From Dactylosporangium sp040605635 (GTDB taxonomy: Bacteria > Actinomycetota > Actinomycetes > Mycobacteriales > Micromonosporaceae), in NCBI RefSeq assembly GCF_040605635.1, contig NZ_JBEXDG010000007.1, forward strand, positions 200,529-264,528: a stretch of 64,000 nucleotides of DNA, in the 5' to 3' direction. Positions 25,289 to 32,520 of the stretch are shown here, one piece after another; the stretch's first letter is position 1, and the number at the start of each line of letters is the position of its first letter. Below the pieces are notes generated by a model. That model did no database searches, was not told the DNA's origin, and worked only from the letters and a program-made list of their open reading frames with translations. The translations under genes and the position numbers were made by a program.

Positions 25289-26299
25289 TCACCCGGCCGG
25301 CTGTCCCGCCGACGGTGCGGTGAACACCAGCCTGATCTCGCTGACCCGATACCCATCTCGCCGGAACGCCGCCGCCATCGGCGCGTTGCCCGTGTCCGTC
25401 GTCGCCGTGATCACCCGCGCTCCGTCCGCCGCGTGGATTCGCGTGATCTCGGCGAGGATGTCGCCGCCATACCCGTGCCCGCGCATCTGCGGCACGACAC
25501 CGAGATAGCCCACATTGCGGTGGTACGGCGTGGCCGACGGCACCGCCAGCCCCGCCACCTCCCCACCCGGCGTCTCGGCGATCCGCCACCACGACCGCTC
25601 CCCCGGGCACCCGAGACAGAACTCCATCTCGGCCCGTGCCGCGGCGTCGACCCCGTCCGCGGCCACGCTCCGCCGCGTCTGCGCGTCGAGGCTGCCGGCC
25701 GCGACCCGGCGGAACACGTCGAGAAACTCGTCGTCGCTCCCTTCCCTGAACACCAGACGACCGCCTGGCCCGCCGTCTGCCGCGTCAGCGCTCCCCGACC
25801 CGCCGGTGGCCGAGTCGGGTGGGACGGTCGAACCACGTGGAGCGGACGACCCGGGCGTCCACTCGAACCGCAGCCGCTCCACCTCGTCGGTCAGCCCCGC
25901 GGCGAACACCGCCTCCCGCCGCCACGCGACGGCGGCCACGGTCGCGGGGTGGTCGCGCCAGCCCTCGGCCAGCGACACGTTGAACTGCGGGGGCACCACC
26001 GCGCCGGACGCCGACATGCCCGCCCGGAGCAGCTGCGCCGCGAGCCCCGCACGGTCGGGCACCGACGGGTCGGTGCTCAGGCAGTCGAGGGCGACCGGAA
26101 GCGCGCTGCCGGACGGACCCCACCAGAGCGCCCGGGCGACGATCCGCCCGTCACGCTGGGCGATCCAGGTCCATTCGGGCCGGTACATCCGTGCGGCAAG
26201 GTCGGCGTGGAAGCGCTCGGCGCCGATCCAGCCGATCGGCTCGTCGACGACGACGGCCGCGACCCGGTCGATGTCGTCGGACGTCGCGGCCCGGATCAT
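25289..26299 (-). CDS. GNAT-family N-acetyltransferase (two-lobed)
   Basis: A 336-residue protein. The C-terminal half has a clear GNAT core (NVGYLGVVPQMRGHGYGGDI as the acetyl-CoA loop, then TATTDTGNAPMAAAFRRDGY). The N-terminal half looks like a degenerate second GNAT lobe, joined by a Gly/Ser/Asp linker. The ATG at 26299 overlaps the stop of the upstream reductase gene by 4 bp, so the two are translated as a pair. Substrate unknown. Confidence 0.85.
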   Translation of the reverse strand: MIRAATSDDIDRVAAVVVDEPIGWIGAERFHADLAARMYRPEWTWIAQRDGRIVARALWWGPSGSALPVALDCLSTDPSVPDRAGLAAQLLRAGMSASGAVVPPQFNVSLAEGWRDHPATVAAVAWRREAVFAAGLTDEVERLRFEWTPGSSAPRGSTVPPDSATGGSGSADAADGGPGGRLVFREGSDDEFLDVFRRVAAGSLDAQTRRSVAADGVDAAARAEMEFCLGCPGERSWWRIAETPGGEVAGLAVPSATPYHRNVGYLGVVPQMRGHGYGGDILAEITRIHAADGARVITATTDTGNAPMAAAFRRDGYRVSEIRLVFTAPSAGQPAG

Positions 26300-26880
26300 G
26301 CCGGCGCCGCCCGCTCGAACGTCAGGATCGAAACCCCCGTGTCGAACGCTCGCACGCCCGTCCGCCGGAAGGGCACCGGTTTGAAGGGTGCGGCGAAGAG
26401 CGGCACACCAGAGGCCACCGCGATCGGATTGACCTTGAGGATCAGCTCGTCGATCTCGTCGACCAGCTGGGCGGCGAGCCTGCCACCGCCGCACAACCAG
26501 ATGTCGAGACCGTCGCGGCGCTTGAGGTCGCGCACGAACCCGGCGGGGTCGGTGTCCCCGCCCACGAACGTGACCGTCGGGTCGACGTCGGTGAGCGTTC
26601 TGGAGAAGACGAACTGCTCCATGTGCCGGTATGGGCTGGTCACACCGATGGCGAGGCCTGGCTCATAGGTGCCGCGGCCCATGACGACGGTGTCGAACCG
26701 CCGGTTGGCGACGCCCTCCAGTCCCAGCGGCGCCCGGGCGTGCGTGGGTATGGTCTCGGGCCAGTCGGCGAGGATCGCCGCCGCGGAGTCGCCCTCGAAG
26801 CCGAAGAAGTCGAACTGCCCGTCGGGTCCCGCGATGAAGCCGTCGAGCGTGACGGCCACGAGGTAGATCAGCTTTCGCAT
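26296..26880 (-). CDS. Dihydrofolate reductase-family (RibD C-terminal) reductase
   Basis: A 194-residue NADPH-dependent reductase-like protein. LIYLVAVTLDGFIAGPDGQF at the N-terminus, DTVVMGRGTYE and IWLCGGGRLAAQLVDEIDEL are the RibD-C/DHFR-like family signatures. These stand-alone proteins reduce undefined substrates and are not the folate enzyme of the cell. Start taken at the ATG 26880 (a GTG lies at 26889). Divergent from a TetR gene with two operator repeats between them. Confidence 0.9.
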   Translation of the reverse strand: MRKLIYLVAVTLDGFIAGPDGQFDFFGFEGDSAAAILADWPETIPTHARAPLGLEGVANRRFDTVVMGRGTYEPGLAIGVTSPYRHMEQFVFSRTLTDVDPTVTFVGGDTDPAGFVRDLKRRDGLDIWLCGGGRLAAQLVDEIDELILKVNPIAVASGVPLFAAPFKPVPFRRTGVRAFDTGVSILTFERAAPA

Positions 26881-26907
26881 GTCTGTCACTCATTTCGACT
26901 TTGATGT

Positions 26908-26949
26908 ACTGTGGATGCAGTGGTTTGAACGTAGTACTGTGATCGCAGT
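26908..26949. promoter_or_regulatory. Two TetR operator repeats between reductase and TetR genes
   Basis: ACTGTGGATGCAGT (26908-26921) and ACTGTGATCGCAGT (26936-26949): each has ACTG...CAGT arms with a 6-bp centre, spaced 28 bp start to start, in the 102-bp divergent region. Direct repetition of a dyad next to a TetR gene strongly suggests its binding sites. Confidence 0.7.
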
Positions 26950-26982
26950 GGTGTCAACCAGGTCAGTGAGAAAGGACCAGCG

Positions 26983-27585
26983 ATGCGTCAGAACCCCACC
27001 AGACGGACCGCCCTGCTCGACGCCGCCATCGAGGTCCTGGCCGACGAGGGATCGCGGGGGCTGACACTGCGCGCGGTGGATCAGCAGGCGGAGGTGCCGA
27101 CGGGCACCACGTCCAACTACTTCAGCAACCGCGCCGACCTGCTGGAGCAGCTCATGCTCCGGGTCCGGGAGCGGCTCACCCCCGACCCGCGCGAGCTGGC
27201 CGAGACGATGCGGGCGACGCCGTCCCGCGACCTCGTGAAGACGCTCATGCACCAGTTGCTCGACCGGACCCGCCGGGAGCGCAGCAGCCATCTGGCCCTG
27301 CTGGAGCTGCGGCTGGAGGCGACCCGCCGACCTGAGCTCGACATCGCACTGACCAGGTTCTTCACCGCGGACCTGGAGGCGAATGTGGCGTTCCACGTCG
27401 ACGCGGGCCTGCCAGGTGACAGCGGTTCGGTGCTGCTGCTCTACCTGGGCATGCTCGGCCTGATCGTCGACGACCTCACCATGCCCGAGGTGCTGCGGCC
27501 GCACGGGGTGGAGGCACTCGTCGACAACCTGGTCGACCGGCTGTTCCCGCCGCCCGCCGGGGAGGAGGCGGTCGACCAGGAGTGA
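26983..27585 (+). CDS. TetR-family transcriptional regulator
   Basis: A 200-residue repressor: HTH in residues about 8-52 (LTLRAVDQQAEVPTGTTSNY), recognition helix then YFSNRADLLEQL. The ATG at 26983 has AAAGGA upstream. It diverges from the reductase/GNAT pair and is separated from it by two ACTGnnnnnnCAGT repeats, so it probably represses both directions. Ligand unknown. Confidence 0.9.
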   Translation: MRQNPTRRTALLDAAIEVLADEGSRGLTLRAVDQQAEVPTGTTSNYFSNRADLLEQLMLRVRERLTPDPRELAETMRATPSRDLVKTLMHQLLDRTRRERSSHLALLELRLEATRRPELDIALTRFFTADLEANVAFHVDAGLPGDSGSVLLLYLGMLGLIVDDLTMPEVLRPHGVEALVDNLVDRLFPPPAGEEAVDQE

Positions 27586-27648
27586 CGTGCCACGGGGATG
27601 GGGCTGGGTCACACCGAGGTGACCGACCGGCAGCCGAGCGTCGCGGAG

Positions 27649-27862
27649 GAGGAGCCAGGGTCAGGCGGAGCGGTCGACCGGCAGCGGCGCCATGAAGGTG
27701 GTGCCGGGGTCAGTCGGAGGCGATCGCCGGCAGTGTCGCGCCGTGAAGGTCGTGCCAGGGGTCAAGGCGCAGGCGATCGGCCGGCGGTGACGCGTCAAGG
27801 AGGAGCCAGGGCACCAGGGGAGGTGACCGGCCGGCGGTGACGCGTTCGGGGGTGGATCCGGG
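27649..27862. repeat. Degenerate ~50-bp tandem repeats between two genes
   Basis: Four to five diverged units of 48-52 bp. Each carries a G(A/T)GCCnGGG(T)CA-like block followed by CGATCGnCCGGC(A/G)G and TGACGCGT or CGCCGTGAAG. They fill the space between the TetR stop (27585) and the stop of the convergent membrane protein gene. No coding sense in any frame. Confidence 0.6.
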
Positions 27863-29179
27863 TCAGGCGGAGGTTCCGGCGGCGCGGTGCCTGGCGCGGA
27901 CGGCGGACGGCTGCAACTGCGAAGGGCCGGTCACCGGGGCGAGCGCCATCCGCTGCGGCGGCGCGAAGACCGGCGCTGACATCAGCGTTGCGTTGGGCTG
28001 CGACGGTACGACACCCCGTGGGCCCGCGGTCGGATCCTGCGACCACGACGAGGTCCGCGACCGGGTGGGGTCCTGCGCGTGCGGCAGCTCCTGCACGCCT
28101 GTCCAGACCTGCGTGCGTGCCCACTCCGGCGCGGGCAACGGCTGCGCGGACGACGGGTGGGCGGGCGACGGGTGAGCCGGCGACGGGTGAGCCGGCGACG
28201 GGTGAGCCGGCGACGAATGCGCGGGCATCGACCTGGTGGGCAGCGAGCGGGACGGAAGGGGGAATGACGGTGTCCGGAGGTGGTTCGCTGGGCGGTCTGT
28301 GTGCGCGGTGACCGAGTCGTCCGCAGCGCGGCGCGGCGACGGGACGTTGTGCAGTGGCTGTGGCGCAAACCGGGGCGGTGTCGGAAACGTGGCCGGCGGG
28401 GCGATCGCGTGGCCGTGGAACCTCGGTTGCGCGGCGGGCCGCATGTGGTGCGGGCGCTTCTCAGCGCTGGCGGCGGACGCGGGCTGCGTCGAGGTCGCGA
28501 AGGCCTGGTCGGCGGCGTCGGAGACGACGGGCATGCGCCGCGTCCGCTGCGCGGAGGACGCCGGTGCGTGGCGGGGCAGCGGGACAGCGGATGGCAGCGG
28601 CGCCTGGTCGGCGTACATCGGCACGGCGGACGTCGGAGCCGCGGACGCCGGTGCGTGGCGGGGCAGCGGGACAGCGGATGGCAGCGGCGCCTGGTCGGCG
28701 GCGTACATCGGCACGGCGGACGTCGGAGCTGCGGCAGCAAAGGTGGGAGCCGGAGCAGCAAAGACCTGGACCGGAGCAGCGAACGCGGGGTGCGAACCAG
28801 CGGACGCCGGCGCGCCGGGTGCCGGGGGCATCGGCGGAGGCTCGGTGTACGTCCGGGCGGCCGCCGGGTGTGGGCGTGACCGGCGGGCTGAGGCGGTCCG
28901 CCGGCGGCTGTACGCGCGGAACGTTCCGGCGAGCGCGGCGGCCGTCAGCGTCGCGGGCAGCACCAGGACGATGCGCCCGACGAGGATGACGCCACCGAGG
29001 ACGAGCACCTTCGCCGCCCAGCCGGACAGGGCGAGGCCGACCGTCACGCACAGGAGGCGGAGCTTCGGCGGGTTGCCGGGCAGGAAGCCGGCCGCGGCGG
29101 TGATGAGGCCGCCGATCAGGTAGCAGGTGAGGAGCATTGTCCCCGCCGTGCCGCCGAGGTCGAGAACGTTCTGGTGCAC
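27863..29179 (-). CDS. Membrane protein with long Pro/Ala/Ser-rich repetitive tail
   Basis: A 438-residue protein. Two to three hydrophobic helices fill the first 85 residues (TMLLTCYLIGGLITAAAGFL; VLVLGGVILVGRIVLVLPA). The remaining ~350 residues are disordered and Pro/Ala/Ser/His-rich, with a duplicated block (APTSAVPMYA...PLPRHAPAS twice) and a run of five-residue PAHPS repeats. GTG start with GGAGG close upstream. It diverges from the Ser/Thr kinase gene 180 bp away and could be a partner or substrate (inference). Function unknown. Confidence 0.7.
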   Translation of the reverse strand: MHQNVLDLGGTAGTMLLTCYLIGGLITAAAGFLPGNPPKLRLLCVTVGLALSGWAAKVLVLGGVILVGRIVLVLPATLTAAALAGTFRAYSRRRTASARRSRPHPAAARTYTEPPPMPPAPGAPASAGSHPAFAAPVQVFAAPAPTFAAAAPTSAVPMYAADQAPLPSAVPLPRHAPASAAPTSAVPMYADQAPLPSAVPLPRHAPASSAQRTRRMPVVSDAADQAFATSTQPASAASAEKRPHHMRPAAQPRFHGHAIAPPATFPTPPRFAPQPLHNVPSPRRAADDSVTAHTDRPANHLRTPSFPLPSRSLPTRSMPAHSSPAHPSPAHPSPAHPSPAHPSSAQPLPAPEWARTQVWTGVQELPHAQDPTRSRTSSWSQDPTAGPRGVVPSQPNATLMSAPVFAPPQRMALAPVTGPSQLQPSAVRARHRAAGTSA

Positions 29180-29359
29180 AATGCCTCCGAGCCGCGCAAA
29201 CCCGCCGTCCCATGACGGTAGGTGATCGGGTGCAGTCCGGTTGTCAACAGATCAGGTGAGGTTGCACGGAAGGCAGGCGTCGTGATCCTCGCGACGGTCG
29301 GGGCGCCGTGCGGTGTGCCGATTGCGTGCTTGGGTGATCGATCGGGTACACCTTTGTGC

Positions 29360-32098
29360 ATGACCGCCGCGCCCGCCCTCGTCGCCGACCGATATCGCCT
29401 GTTTGAACCACTCGGGGCGGGCGGGATGGGCAGGGTGTGGCGCGCCCGGGACGAGACGCTCGGGCGGGACGTCGCCGTGAAGCAGATCATCCTGCCGCCG
29501 GAGCTGCTCGACAGCGCACGCGACGTCGCGATGGAGCGGACACTGCGCGAGGCACGCGCGGCGGCGCGGCTGACCCATCCGAATGTGGTCCGCGTGTATG
29601 ACGTGCTCGCCTTCGACGGGCAGCCGTGGCTCATCATGGAGTACGTGCCGTCGCGGTCGCTGGACCAGACGCTGCGCGCCGACGGGCCGCTCCCCCCACG
29701 CAGGGTCGCGGAGATCGGGCTCGCGGTCCTCGTCGCGCTGCAGGCGGCGCACCGCGTCGGTGTCCATCACCGCGACATCAAGCCCGGCAACGTCCTGCTC
29801 GGCGACGACGGCCGGGTCGTCCTCACCGACTTCGGCATCGCCCGCATCGAGGGCGACGGTCACGTCACGCGCACCGGTCTGGTCCTCGGCTCACCCGAGT
29901 ACATCGCCCCCGAGCGGGCCCGGGACGGCACCGCCGGCGCCGCCGGGGACCTGTGGTCGCTGGGCGCCACGCTGTACGCCGCGGTGGAGGGCCGCTCCCC
30001 GTACGGGCGCGGCTCCGCCATGGAAACCCTCATGGCCCTCGCCTCCGACGAGCTCGACCCGCCGCAGCGCGCCGGCGCGCTCGCCCCCGCGCTGCGCGGC
30101 CTGCTGCGCAAGGACCCGCGGGCCCGGGCGGGGTTCGCCGAGACCGAGGAACGCCTCCGCGCCGCCCTCGTCGCCCCCACCGAACGCCGCCGCCGGTCAT
30201 GGCTGAGCGGCTGGGGCCGTTCGACCCCGGCGCCGACGCCACCCGCGCCGCCCGTCCCCGCGCAGCGCCCCGCACCGGCCGACCCGCCGACCGTCGTCCA
30301 GCCCCGCACCCGCCAAGACCCGCCGACGGTCGTCCAGTCCCTTCCTCCGGTTGCGGCCGCCGCGACGGAACGTCCAGCTCCCGCCGATCCCGCCCCCAGC
30401 GATGCTCCCGCCTTCGAGCAGGCCGCTCCGCCCACGCAGCGGGCAGCGGAAGCCGTGACGGCCCAGGAGGAGGCCCCGGAGGCGCAGGCTGAGGCAGAGG
30501 CGCAGGCGGAAGCCACGAGGCAAGCGGAAGCCGCGGCACAGGCGGAAGCCGACCGGCAGGCGGCAGCCGAAGCGAAGGCCGAGGCCGACCGGCAAGCAGC
30601 AGCTGAAGCACAGGCGCTGGCAGAGGCCGCGGCACTCGCCGAAGCTGAGGCGCAGGCGGAAGCCACGAGGCGAGCAGAAGCCGCGGCACAGGCGGAAGCC
30701 GACCGGCAGGCGGCAGCCGAAGCGAAGGCCGAGGCCGACCGGCAAGCAGCAGCTGAAGCACAGGCGCAGGCTGAGGCAGAGGCGCAAGCGGAAGCCGCGA
30801 GGCAGGCGGAGGCCGCGGCGCTGGCAGAGGCCGCGGCACTCGCCGAAGCTGAGGCGCGGGCAGAAACCGCGAGGCAGGCGGCGGAGGACGCGCGGGCCCA
30901 GGCTGCGGCACGCGCGGAGGCCGAGGCCCTCGCAGAAGCCAAGCTCCGTGCGGAGGCCGAGGCGCAAGCGGCGGCCGACGCGCAGGCAGCAGCCGAAGCA
31001 CAGGCCGAAGCCGCTAGGCAGGCGGCAGAGGACGCGCGGGCCGAAGCCGCGGCACGCGCGGAAGCCGAAGCCCGAGCGGCAGCCGAGGCGAAGGCGGCGG
31101 CAGAGGCGCAGGCGGCAGCCGACGCGCGAGCAGCGGCTGAGGCGCAAGCAGCAGCCGACGCGCGAGCAGCGGCTGAGCAGCGGGCCGACGCCGAGACGCT
31201 GGCGGCCGGGGCGGGTGCTGGGGTTGCGGGCGCTGAGACCGAGGTGGCGGAGCGCGGTGACGGTGCCGGTGGTGGGCGGGGTGTGGATGGCACGGCGCCG
31301 GTAGCACCGGGTGGAGTGTCCGGGACGGCCGGCGGTCCGGCATCCGTCTCGGACGGGGCGGCTCCGCCGCTGGTCGGGGACGGTGGTCGTACACGCGGAA
31401 AACCCCCTGTGAAAGTGCTTGCGGCCGTCGGTGGGGCCCTCGTCATCGTCGTGCTGCTCGCGTGGGTGGTGGTGCGGCAGGGTGGGGACGACAGCAACAA
31501 GACCGCGGCGCCGGCCGGTTCGGTGCGGTCGACGGCGGCTGCCACGAGCGCGGCGGCCGAGTCGCCGAGTGCGGCGGCGTCCAGTGAGCCGGCCGGGACC
31601 GGGCCGTCGGCGACGCCTTCGTCGGAGCCTGCGCCGGAGCCGGGTGGGACGGGGCAGTTGCCGCCGTTGCCGGCCGGGTGGATCGACTATCGCGATCCGT
31701 CAGGGTTCTCGGTGTACGTGCCGGCCGGTTGGCGGCGGTCGAAGGAGGGCTCGATCGTGTACTTCCGCGGTGACGGGCGCGTCCTGGGCATCGACCAGAC
31801 GGACCAGCCGAAGTCGGACCCGGTGAAGGACTGGCAGACGCAGCGGGACTCGCGGCTGGCGAGGGGCGACTTCCCCGGGTACGCGGAGGTCCACATCCAG
31901 CCGGTACCGTACTTCGTGACCGCGGCGGACTGGGAGTTCACGTTCGCGCGGGGGGCGCGGCAGCACGTCAACAACCGGGGGGTGGTCACGTCGCCGAAGC
32001 AGGCGTACGGCTTCTACTGGCAGACCACCGACGCCGACTGGGCCGCGGCCAGGCCGTCCCTGGACCTGGTGTTCGCCAGCTTCCGGCCGAAACCGTGA
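29360..32098 (+). CDS. Transmembrane Ser/Thr protein kinase with Ala/Glu-rich coiled coil
   Basis: A 912-residue PknB-type kinase. The kinase domain (about 10-275) has GAGGMGRVW, the catalytic Lys in VAVKQII, HHRDIKPGNVLL, TDFGIA and SPEYIAPE. A Pro-rich linker is followed by a huge Ala/Glu/Gln/Arg heptad-like coil (about 365-620), one transmembrane helix (VLAAVGGALVIVVLLAWVVV, about 683-702), a Ser/Ala linker and an extracytoplasmic domain of about 140 residues ending the protein. The ATG at 29360 was chosen because the kinase domain starts right after it. Its stop overlaps a phosphatase-like gene by GTGA. Confidence 0.93.
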   Translation: MTAAPALVADRYRLFEPLGAGGMGRVWRARDETLGRDVAVKQIILPPELLDSARDVAMERTLREARAAARLTHPNVVRVYDVLAFDGQPWLIMEYVPSRSLDQTLRADGPLPPRRVAEIGLAVLVALQAAHRVGVHHRDIKPGNVLLGDDGRVVLTDFGIARIEGDGHVTRTGLVLGSPEYIAPERARDGTAGAAGDLWSLGATLYAAVEGRSPYGRGSAMETLMALASDELDPPQRAGALAPALRGLLRKDPRARAGFAETEERLRAALVAPTERRRRSWLSGWGRSTPAPTPPAPPVPAQRPAPADPPTVVQPRTRQDPPTVVQSLPPVAAAATERPAPADPAPSDAPAFEQAAPPTQRAAEAVTAQEEAPEAQAEAEAQAEATRQAEAAAQAEADRQAAAEAKAEADRQAAAEAQALAEAAALAEAEAQAEATRRAEAAAQAEADRQAAAEAKAEADRQAAAEAQAQAEAEAQAEAARQAEAAALAEAAALAEAEARAETARQAAEDARAQAAARAEAEALAEAKLRAEAEAQAAADAQAAAEAQAEAARQAAEDARAEAAARAEAEARAAAEAKAAAEAQAAADARAAAEAQAAADARAAAEQRADAETLAAGAGAGVAGAETEVAERGDGAGGGRGVDGTAPVAPGGVSGTAGGPASVSDGAAPPLVGDGGRTRGKPPVKVLAAVGGALVIVVLLAWVVVRQGGDDSNKTAAPAGSVRSTAAATSAAAESPSAAASSEPAGTGPSATPSSEPAPEPGGTGQLPPLPAGWIDYRDPSGFSVYVPAGWRRSKEGSIVYFRGDGRVLGIDQTDQPKSDPVKDWQTQRDSRLARGDFPGYAEVHIQPVPYFVTAADWEFTFARGARQHVNNRGVVTSPKQAYGFYWQTTDADWAAARPSLDLVFASFRPKP

Positions 32099-32520
32099 TC
32101 GCGCACTGGCCGCAGGACACGCCGGGGCTGCTGCGGTTGCCGTCGGGGTTGACGGTCCGAGGGCGGGCGTTGTCGAAGCCTGTCCCCGACGGCCCGGTGC
32201 CGACGCTCGGCGTCTACGGCCTCGGGCGCGAGCCGGCGGCGACGGCGTGGCCGCAGCGGTGGGTCCGGTGGCCGGACTTCGGGCTGCCACGGGACCGCGA
32301 CGCGTTCCGGGCGGCCCTCGAGGAGGCGTTGGTGGAGGCGCGGACGGGCCGGGTCGAGTTCGGCTGCGGCGGCGGGCGGGGCAGGACCGGGACGGCGCTC
32401 GCCTGCCTGGCGGTCCTCGACGGCGTACCGGCCGGTGAGGCCGTCGCATACGTGCGGCAGCACTACTCCCGGCACGCCGTCGAGACACCATGGCAGCGTG
32501 GGTTCGTCAAACGGTTCTAG
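32095..32520 (+). CDS. Protein-tyrosine-phosphatase-like protein coupled to the kinase
   Basis: A 141-residue protein with a CX5R phosphatase loop: VEFGCGGGRGRTGTALACLA. The usual His before the Cys is Gly here, but the nucleophile Cys, the Arg and the following Thr are in place, and length and C-terminal helices fit small dual-specificity/PTP folds. The GTG start overlaps the kinase TGA (GTGA), so the two are made together, suggesting antagonistic control of the same phosphosites. Its TAG stop overlaps the convergent GH3 stop. Confidence 0.75.
   Translation: MIAHWPQDTPGLLRLPSGLTVRGRALSKPVPDGPVPTLGVYGLGREPAATAWPQRWVRWPDFGLPRDRDAFRAALEEALVEARTGRVEFGCGGGRGRTGTALACLAVLDGVPAGEAVAYVRQHYSRHAVETPWQRGFVKRF

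Noticed and set aside
29860..31545. Minus-strand Ala/Ser-rich frame opposite the kinase
   Set aside because: A mirror of the coiled-coil codons, without RBS or domain; the kinase strand carries all conserved motifs.
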